Notes under the pieces: model-generated | The model's database searches: none | Told to the model about the DNA's origin: nothing | Seen by the model: only the letters and a program-made list of their open reading frames with translations | Translations under genes and position numbers: made by a program | DNA from: Erwinia typographi | Lineage (GTDB): Bacteria > Pseudomonadota > Gammaproteobacteria > Enterobacterales > Enterobacteriaceae | Reading direction: 5' to 3' | Assembly (NCBI RefSeq): GCF_000773975.1 | Contig: NZ_JRUQ01000027.1 | Span: 248,001-312,000, forward strand | Length of the DNA: 64,000 nucleotides | In this document: one piece after another, positions 10,007-18,000 of the stretch | Position numbering within the stretch: position 1 is the first letter of the stretch | How the letters are laid out: every line of letters starts with the position of its first letter

Positions 10007-10792
10007 ATGAGTCAGTCACGTATGCCCGCACTTTTTCTTGGTCATGGCAGCCCAATGAATGTGCTGGAAGAGAATGTCTATACCGAAGCCTGGCGAGCGC
10101 TGGGTAAAACCTTACCGCGCCCTAAAGCTATCGTAGCGGTATCTGCCCACTGGTACACGCGAGGAACAGCGGTGACGGCGATGGAAAAGCCGGGAACTAT
10201 CCATGATTTTGGCGGTTTCCCGCAGGCGCTGTTCGACACGCAATATCCTGCTCCCGGATCGCCGGACCTGGCCCGTAAAGTGGCAGACGCGTTGGCACCG
10301 GTGCAGGTACAGATGGACCAGCAGTGGGGCTTTGATCATGGCTCGTGGGGCGTATTGATCAAGATGTATCCTGAGGCTGACATTCCTGTCGTTCAGCTGA
10401 GCATCGACGGGACAAAACCTCCCGCCTTTCACTTTGAGCTGGGCCGCAAGCTTGCTGCGCTGCGGGAACAGGGAATCATGATTGTGGCTAGCGGGAACGT
10501 GGTGCATAACCTGCGGATGGTGCGCTGGCAGGGCGACGCGGAACCTTACGCGTGGGCTTCCTCCTTCAACGAGTACGTGCGGGATAATCTGAGCTGGGAA
10601 GGTGAAGCAGAGCAGCATCCGCTGGTGAATTTTATGCAGCATGACGGGGCTGAACTGTCTAACCCCACGCCGGAGCATTATCTGCCGTTGCTGTATGTAC
10701 TGGGTGCGCGACTGCCGGGAGAGTCTGTTTCCATACCGGTTGACGGCCTGGTGATGGCTTCACTGAGTATGCTGTCGGTGCAGGTGGGCTGA
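10007..10792 (+). CDS. ygiD: 4,5-DOPA dioxygenase extradiol (YgiD, LigB family)
   Basis: Extradiol ring-cleaving dioxygenase family. E. coli YgiD has been shown to cleave L-DOPA; its physiological role is unclear. The 261 residues contain the LigB-family metal ligands in context: LGHGSPMN near the N-terminus, VSAHWYTRG, IHDFGGFP, WGFDHGSWGVL and ASGNVVHNLR. The ATG at 10007 has AGGGGAAC eight bases upstream; a second in-frame ATG five codons later is possible but has no better site. In E. coli it adjoins ygiC; here an adhesin island of about 10.5 kb follows it. Confidence 0.94.
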   Translation: MSQSRMPALFLGHGSPMNVLEENVYTEAWRALGKTLPRPKAIVAVSAHWYTRGTAVTAMEKPGTIHDFGGFPQALFDTQYPAPGSPDLARKVADALAPVQVQMDQQWGFDHGSWGVLIKMYPEADIPVVQLSIDGTKPPAFHFELGRKLAALREQGIMIVASGNVVHNLRMVRWQGDAEPYAWASSFNEYVRDNLSWEGEAEQHPLVNFMQHDGAELSNPTPEHYLPLLYVLGARLPGESVSIPVDGLVMASLSMLSVQVG

Positions 10793-10803
10793 GCTGGCCC
10801 ACC

Positions 10804-10830
10804 GACCGCTGAATAGATCGCTCTACTCAG
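10804..10830. terminator. Hairpin between convergent ygiD and adhesin-like gene
   Basis: ACCGCTGA and TCAGCGGT form an eight-base stem with a long loop. The word CTCAGCGGTT recurs about 35 bases downstream within a near-direct repeat (TAGATyGCTCT...CAGCGGTT). A T run is weak, so terminator function is only probable. Confidence 0.4.
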
Positions 10831-10876
10831 CGGTTACCGATGCTTCGCGTAGATTGCTCTCAGCGGTTTAAATGGG

Positions 10877-11911
10877 TTAATTGGTATTGACCGACAGCGG
10901 GGTGAATACCGGCGTTATTTTACTTTTCACTTCTTTTTCTGCATCGATAAAGAGCCATGAGGGGCTATTAAATTTCAGTTCCATGATCCGTGGAGAAAGT
11001 GTCAACGGTAGCGATTTTTTTGCCTTGCCGCCGGAGAGCATCAGGGTTAACGGCACTTCTTTGCCTGGCGTCATAACGGTTCCATCATGCGCGACGTTAA
11101 AACCAAAATACTCTCTGTCAGTGGCGAAATAATTATTGGCGTTCTTCATCTGGTTGCCTGTAACAGAGAAGGTTCCCGTTACGCTGGTCAGAAGATTAGC
11201 AAGCCCGGCCGTGTCTGAGTTACAGGAAATACTGAGGGCAGGGGGAGTAATGGTATGGCGACTGGTATCCGAAATGGCTTTATCCGTTTCAACAGAAGGT
11301 ACGGTAAACGACATGCCGGAAAATGAATTGGTACAATTAACCATCCCCGTTTGATTCCACTGTGAAAGACTAAATTTATAGTTCCTTGCATTAGCGCCAT
11401 TATTCAAGCCATTTCTTCCATCAAGCTGGAAAAGGTGTATTTTCTCCACGCTCATGCTGGTATCGATTTCACCTGTTTTAACCAGGTAGGCCTTAATACG
11501 AAATGAGCGGGTGGCGGTGGTTCTGTTAAGATTCCAGCCGGTGTCAATTGCGGTAGTTCGGTTGCCGCCCCCTGAATTTTCATTAAAGGTGCCGAGGTCT
11601 TTTCCATTATAAATCAACCCCATTTTTACCCCTTTTGGTACAGGCTGGCTTCTTATTTTAGGAAAAGGGTAAAAATAAACGTTCTCGTTTATTCTTGTGG
11701 TACAGGTGATATCGCGAACATATTCTTTTGATTCCCAAACTCTGCTGCCATTTGGCGTGCCGGAGAGCAGCACAAGTTTGCCTATTCCTTCTCCTTCATC
11801 GACCACCGCGCCACTATAACACTCCAGTGCGGCAGCGTTAAATGAGAAAAAGAGGAACAGCAGAGCTATTCCAGGCGTGACTTTATTGGCTTTTAAGCAT
11901 TTTGATTTCAT
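10877..11911 (-). CDS. Secreted fimbrial adhesin-like protein, orphan
   Basis: The 344-residue protein has a clear Sec signal peptide (ends SFNAAA before LECYSG). The mature part looks like a two-domain fimbrial tip adhesin: an N-terminal domain with a Cys pair (LECYSG, DITCTT) and the family-like words GSRVWESKEYV and ENVYFYPFP, then a pilin-like domain with a second Cys pair (MVNCTNSF, LSISCNSD). No chaperone, usher or major pilin gene lies nearby, and the C-terminus lacks the usual penultimate aromatic of chaperone-usher subunits. I chose the second ATG because AAAGGA is six bases before it and touches the first. It is the last gene of the adhesin island, 150 bases after the inverse autotransporter. 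Function is inferred from fold resemblance only. Confidence 0.6.
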   Translation of the reverse strand: MKSKCLKANKVTPGIALLFLFFSFNAAALECYSGAVVDEGEGIGKLVLLSGTPNGSRVWESKEYVRDITCTTRINENVYFYPFPKIRSQPVPKGVKMGLIYNGKDLGTFNENSGGGNRTTAIDTGWNLNRTTATRSFRIKAYLVKTGEIDTSMSVEKIHLFQLDGRNGLNNGANARNYKFSLSQWNQTGMVNCTNSFSGMSFTVPSVETDKAISDTSRHTITPPALSISCNSDTAGLANLLTSVTGTFSVTGNQMKNANNYFATDREYFGFNVAHDGTVMTPGKEVPLTLMLSGGKAKKSLPLTLSPRIMELKFNSPSWLFIDAEKEVKSKITPVFTPLSVNTN

Positions 11912-11988
11912 CGTCATTCCTTTACATCAATGAATTTACCAGCTGGGAAGCGCTATTTCACACCCTCTTTGTTATAAAAAAGTATGTG

Positions 11989-12034
11989 AAATATCGGGCT
12001 GGTGCGTCCCATTTTATGCACCGGCCCGATATTT
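11989..12034 (-). terminator. Hairpin between inverse autotransporter and adhesin-like gene
   Basis: About 17 base pairs with one mismatch (AAATATCGGGCtGGTGC against GCACCgGCCCGATATTT) around a 12-base loop. Read on the minus strand it follows the large gene by about 28 bases and is trailed by TTCACATACTTTTTT. It is likely a terminator or attenuator that reduces read-through into the adhesin-like gene. Confidence 0.6.
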
Positions 12035-12061
12035 TAAGCGGTCAGTTAATTTCTCTGTAAG

Positions 12062-15000
12062 TTAGTTAACTACCAGCTTTAACGTTGTCGAGTAAATCCC
12101 TACCTCAGCAGCCAAATCTTTCACTTCGGCCTTATTCTGCTGAACCGAAATTTTGCCAATTGCGGCTTTGTCCCCGCTGGTCAGCGTCGCTGTATAGACC
12201 CCTTCCTTCTCGGTGACTGCACTTATTTTCACGCCCTCAGCATTGGTAACGCTAAACGTAATATTGGCTCCCTGAGTTTTATTGCCGAACTGGTCTTTCG
12301 CCGTCAGCGTCAGGACCAGCGAGGATTTGGCATCGGCTGGCAGAATGGTCTTACTGAGCTGCAACGTTGAGGTGCTGCCGCTGACGTCCCCGGCAACAAA
12401 GGAGACCGTAACGGGTTTCCCGGTTTTATCGTAACCGGTAGTGGCCGTGACGGTGCTACTTCCTTCAAGAGTGCTGGTGAGGTTGACCGTTGCGATGCCG
12501 TCAGGCCCGGTTTTCGCCGAAGGCTGGCTGAGGCTGGCTTGACCTGACACCTTGAAAAGAACCACGGCTCCGTTAACGAGGTTGCCTTTAGCATCTTTAA
12601 CCACGGCGGACAGGGTAGATGAGGACTTACCGTCAGCGGTAATGCCTTCAGTTGGCGAGGCGGTCAGACTCTCCACGCTGGCAGTCTGGCTGTCGCCGAT
12701 GAAACCGACGCTCACGGTCTTACCGACATCGTCAGATTTTTCGATGGTCGCCCTGACGGTGCTGTTCCCGGAAACGGTACTGTTGACTAACGTGGTGGCT
12801 ATGCCGTTGTAACCCGTAATCGCCGTTGACTGGCTCTGATTTTTTGCACTGTCAGTGATGGTAAAATTCACCGTTGCGCCAGAAACCGGATTATCGTCAG
12901 CGTCTTTTACCAGTGCAGTCAGCGTCGAGGAAGCGATGCCGTTGGCCGCAATACCCTGTGCCGGCGTCGCCGTGAGGTTGTCCACCCTGGCCGAGTTGAG
13001 ATCGGCGATAAAGATCACCGAGACCGTCTGGACAGTTTTATCATAATCCGTCACCGCGCTTACCGTGCTGCTACCCGCAACGGTACTGGTAAGGTTCACC
13101 TTAGCGAAACCGTTACTGTCGGTAATCGCCGACAGCTGATTGAGGGTGGCTTTACCGTTAATGCTGAAGGTGACTTTTACCCCGCTGACTGGGTTAGCGT
13201 TAGCATCCTGCACCAGCGCCGTGATGGTTGAGAGGGCTACCCCGTTGGCCGGGATATTGGTTGCCGGAGTGGCCGTCAGACCAATGACCGCTGCCGTATT
13301 TTTATTTGCGATAAAGGAAACAAACGCTTTTTTACCGACTTTGTCATAGTCAGTGACCGCGCTTACTACTACGTTACCGGCAAATTTGCTGGAAAGGCTT
13401 ATTTCAACCGTTCCTTCGCCGTTGCTGACCGCTGAAAGCTGGCTCAGTTCGGCATTGCCGGTGAGACTGAAGTTAATCTTTGCCCCGCTGAGAATATTGC
13501 CATTGGCGTCTTTCACCCGCGCGGTCAGGATTGACGTTGCCTTGCCGTCAGTTAATACGTCCGTGACCGGTGTAGCGGTGAGGCTGTCTATGGTTGCCGT
13601 ACTGATATCGGCAATAAAGGTCACCGAAACCTGCTTGCCCGTTTTGTCGTAGACCGTTGTGGCCGTCACGGTGCTGACGCTGGCGGCCGGGCTGGTAAGG
13701 AATACCTTAACGGTGCCGTCGCTACCGGTTATCGCTTGCATCGTGTTGACACTGTTTTCTTTCGTGACGGGCATCGCCTTCTGCACTGCACTCAGGTTGC
13801 CATTACCCCCCAGGTTGAACAGCACATTGGCATTACTGACGAGGTTGCCGTTCGCATCCTTCACTACGGCGGTCAGCACCGAGAAAGCTTTCCCATTGGC
13901 CGCTATACCGGTAGCAGGTGAAGCCGTCAGGCTGTCAATTTTCGAGGTCGACAGGTCAGCAACAAAAGTGACCGAGGCCTTTTTACCGATTTTGTCACTC
14001 TCCGTTACCGCCGTCACCGTGTTAACGCCAGCGAATTTACTGCTCAGATTAACGGTTACCGAGCCGTCACTGCCGGTTACTGCTGAAGACTCTTTTAGCG
14101 TGGCGAGGCCATTTACGCTGAAGGTTACTTTCGCATTGCTGACAAGGTTACCGTTGGCATCGGTAACCAGAGCCGTCAGGGCCGATGTGGCTTTGTCGTT
14201 GGCGGTAACGTCCGCATCTGGTGAAGCGATCAGACGGTCTATTTTCGCCGTTGTAATGTCCGCGATAAATGTCACGGTAGCCTGTTTAGTGGTGTCGTCT
14301 CCGGTAATGGTAGCAATAACGGTACTGTTACCCGCAAACTTACTGGTCAAATTGACCGTTGCGTTACCGTTACTGCCCGTTGTCGCCGAAGCGTGGTCAA
14401 GCTTGCCGGAGCCGTTCACGCTGAAGTTTACGGTAGCGTTGCTGACAAGGTTACCGTTAGCATCTTTCACCAGCGCGGTAAGGGCCGACGACGTGGTGCC
14501 GTCAGCTTTTAATCCCGCAGAAGGCGAGGCAGCGAGGCTGTCCACTTTGGCCGTGCTAAGGTCTGCGATAAAGGCGACGGAGGCCTGTTTTCCGGTGACG
14601 TCTTCCGCCGCTTTTGCTGTCACCGTACTCAGACTGGCTGAAAGGCTGGTAAGGCTTACCGTAGCGATACCCTCGCCGTTGGTTATCGCCGATTGCTGAC
14701 TCAGAGCGGCCTTACCGTTAACGCTGAAGGTGACTTTGGCGCCGCTCACGGTGTTGCCATGCGTATCTTTCACTACAGCCGTCAGCAGCGAGGCGTCTTT
14801 GCCATTGGCGATAATCCCCGAGGCTTTAGACACTTTCAGACTGTCTACGGTTGCGGTTGCGATATCAGCTTTAAAGCTCACTGAAACCTTCTTGCCGGTT
14901 TTGTTAAAGTCAGTCAGCGCCGTGACGGTACTGCTGGTGGCTGAGGTGCTGCTGAGGCTGACCGTCGCTTTGCCTTCACTGTTTGATATCGCTGACACCG

Positions 15001-18000
15001 ACTTCAGAGCGGCTTTGCCCTCGACGCTAAACATGACCTTCGCGCCGCTAACGAGGTTGCCATTGGTATCTTTCACGAGAGCCGTGATCAGGGAAGTCGC
15101 CGTGCCGTTGGCGGTGACATCCGCAGCAGGTACGGCATTAATACTGTCCACTCCGGCCGTACTGATATCGGCGATGAAGCCAACGGAAGCCCGCTTACCA
15201 TTGGTATCATAAGCCGTAACGGCAGTGATGAGGCTGCTTTCCGCTGTAGTATTAGTCACCTGTACCGTCGCGAGTCCGCTGCTGTCTGTTTTAGCCGACG
15301 GCTGACTTAAACGCGCCTTTTCGCCTGCATTGAAGACCACCGTGGCATTACTGACGATATTACCGTGAGCATCTTTCACCCTGGCGGTCAGGGTGGAGCT
15401 TGCCAGACCATTCGCCTTGACGCCCGTTGCGGGTGAGGCGGTGAGGCTATCAATGCTTGCCGTTTCCGCGTCGGCCACAAAGGTCACGACGGTACTTTTA
15501 CCCATTCTGTCTGAGGGAGTGGTGGCGGTCACCGTACTGTTGCCTGCGGTTGTATTGGTCAGATCTACGCTAGCCACGCCGTTGCCATTGGTAACGGCAG
15601 ATTGTGAGCTTAACTTTGCCCCACCGCTGGCGGTGAAAGATACGGATACACCCCTGACCAGGTTACCGTTAGTATCCTTTATGACGGCCTGCAACCTGGC
15701 CTGGGAGCGACCATTTGCCTGCGCCGTGGAAGGGAAAGCGCTAAAACTGTCTACTTTTGCCGTGCTGGCATCCGCAACAAAGGCGACGGCAGCCTGCTTG
15801 CCCGTTTTATCAAAGGAAGTCGTGGCGGTGACGGTGTAGCTACTGGCGGAACTACTGCTCAGCCTGACCGTTGCCACACCGTTGCTGCCGGTTTTTGCTG
15901 AGGGTTGATCCAGCCTGGCATTCCCGTCCACGCTGAAGGTGACCGTCGCGCCGCTAACAAGGTTGCCATTGGCATCTTTTACCTGCGCCGTCAGAGTGGA
16001 ACTGGCGACCCCGTTGGCCGTCACGCCAGAGGTTGGCGAGGCGTAAAGACTGTCGATTTTCGCCGTGGCAAGGTCGGCGACAAAGGTCACAGTGACCTTC
16101 TTGCGGCGGGATTCGTCTTTTCCGCTGATTAGGGCGGAAACGGCGCTGTTGCCTACGGTAGTGCTGATGAGCTGCACTGTCGCAAAGCCATCCTTATCCG
16201 TAATCGCTGACGACTTGAGCAGCTTCGCTTGACCCTCCACCCTGAAGGTGACGTTTTCGCCGCTGACGATGTTGCCGTGAGGGTCTTTTACCTGGACTTT
16301 GATTAGCGAGATCGCTGAACCATCGGCCGTTATGTTTGATGCCGGGGTAGCGGTAATGCTGTCAATTCTCGCACTGTAATAGTCAGCAATGTAGCTGACG
16401 GAGACTTTCTTGCCGGTTTTGTCGAAATCAGTGACGGCGGTGACGGTGCTGCTGCTGGCCGACGTGCTGGTGAGGCGGACCGTCGCTGTGCCTGAGAAAT
16501 CGGTGATTGCGGATGGCTTATTCAGGCTGGCTTTACCACTGACGCTAAAGGTCACTTCCACGCCGCCGACGCTGTTGCCATTGGCATCTTTCACCTTAGC
16601 GGTCAGTCTTGAGTCGAAAAGGCCGTTTGCCAGGACGTCCTTTTCAGGCGAGGCAGTAAAGCTATCTATCTTCGCCGAGCTGATATCGGGGACAAAGCTG
16701 ACGGAGATCTGTTTACCGACGCTGTCGTTGTCAGTGCTGGCGGTCACCGTATTGCGGCCTGGTGCGGTGCTGGAAATTGTCACCGTTGCCTGACCTTTGT
16801 CGTCAGTAACGGCAGAAGCCTGACTCAGCGTGGCCATGCCGGTGACTTTGAAAGTGACTTTTACGCCACTGACGAGGTTGCCGCCGGTATCTTTCACTAC
16901 GGTGGTTAAGGTAGATGCCGGGTTGCCGCTGGCCGCTATTCCGCTCTCAGGTGACGCAGACAGGCTAAATACCTTCGCTGTACTGATATCCGCCACGAAG
17001 CCAACGGTGGCCTGTTTACCGGTTTTATCGTGCGCCGTCACTGCGGTTACGGTACTGCTGCTTGCTGAGGTGCTTACCAGCTGTACTGCGGCATAGCCGT
17101 CGCTGGCGGTGATGACCGAAGTCTGCTTCAGGCTTGCTTTGCCGGATACGCTGAACGTTACCGTCGCGCCGCTCACAGTGTTGCCGTTGACGTCTTTCAC
17201 CAGCGCCTTCAGTAACGAGGCCGAGGTTCCGTCCGCCGTTACGCCAGCGGCTGGTGAGGCGCTCAGGCTGACAATGCTGGCCGTGCTGGCATCGGCAACA
17301 AAGGAAACGGCGGTCTGCTTGCCGACCTTGTCGAATGACGTGACCGCTGTTACCGTGCTGCTCCCTGCCAGTTTGCTGGTCAGTCTCACCGTTGCCTTTC
17401 CGCCGCCGCTGGAGACGCCGGAGACGACCGAAGTATCACTCAGCTGAGCACTGCCATTGACGCGGAAAGTCACCGTTGCCCCGTTGAGTATATTGCCATA
17501 GTTATCTTTAACTATGGCTGTCAACACTGAGTATTCAGTACCGTTCGCCTTAACATTCGAATTTTCCACCGCAGTAAGGCTGTGGATTTGTGCCGTGTCA
17601 CTGTCGGCAATAAAGTCGACGAGAACCTCTTTGGTATAATTATTGGGTTCGAAGTCGGTGTAGGCCCGTATTATGTTGAAATCGGCCACCGTGCTGCTCG
17701 TCTGTATGGTAACGACGCCCTTGCTGTCAGTAATGGCTGAGGAGTGGCTTAGTTTGCCTTTGTTATACACGCTATATATTTCAAATTTCACTGTCGCCCC
17801 GCTGACAAGGTTGTCGTTGGCGTCTTTCACCACTGCGGTCAGGGTCGATGTGGCGATGCCGTTGGCTTTAATATTGTCTACGGGGGAAGCCTCGAAGCTC
17901 ACTACCCTCGCGGTGGCCTGGTCTGCAGCAAATGACACTGAAACCTGCTTGCCCACAGGGTCAAAAGACGTTGACGCGGTGACGGTGCTGCTGCTGGCGC

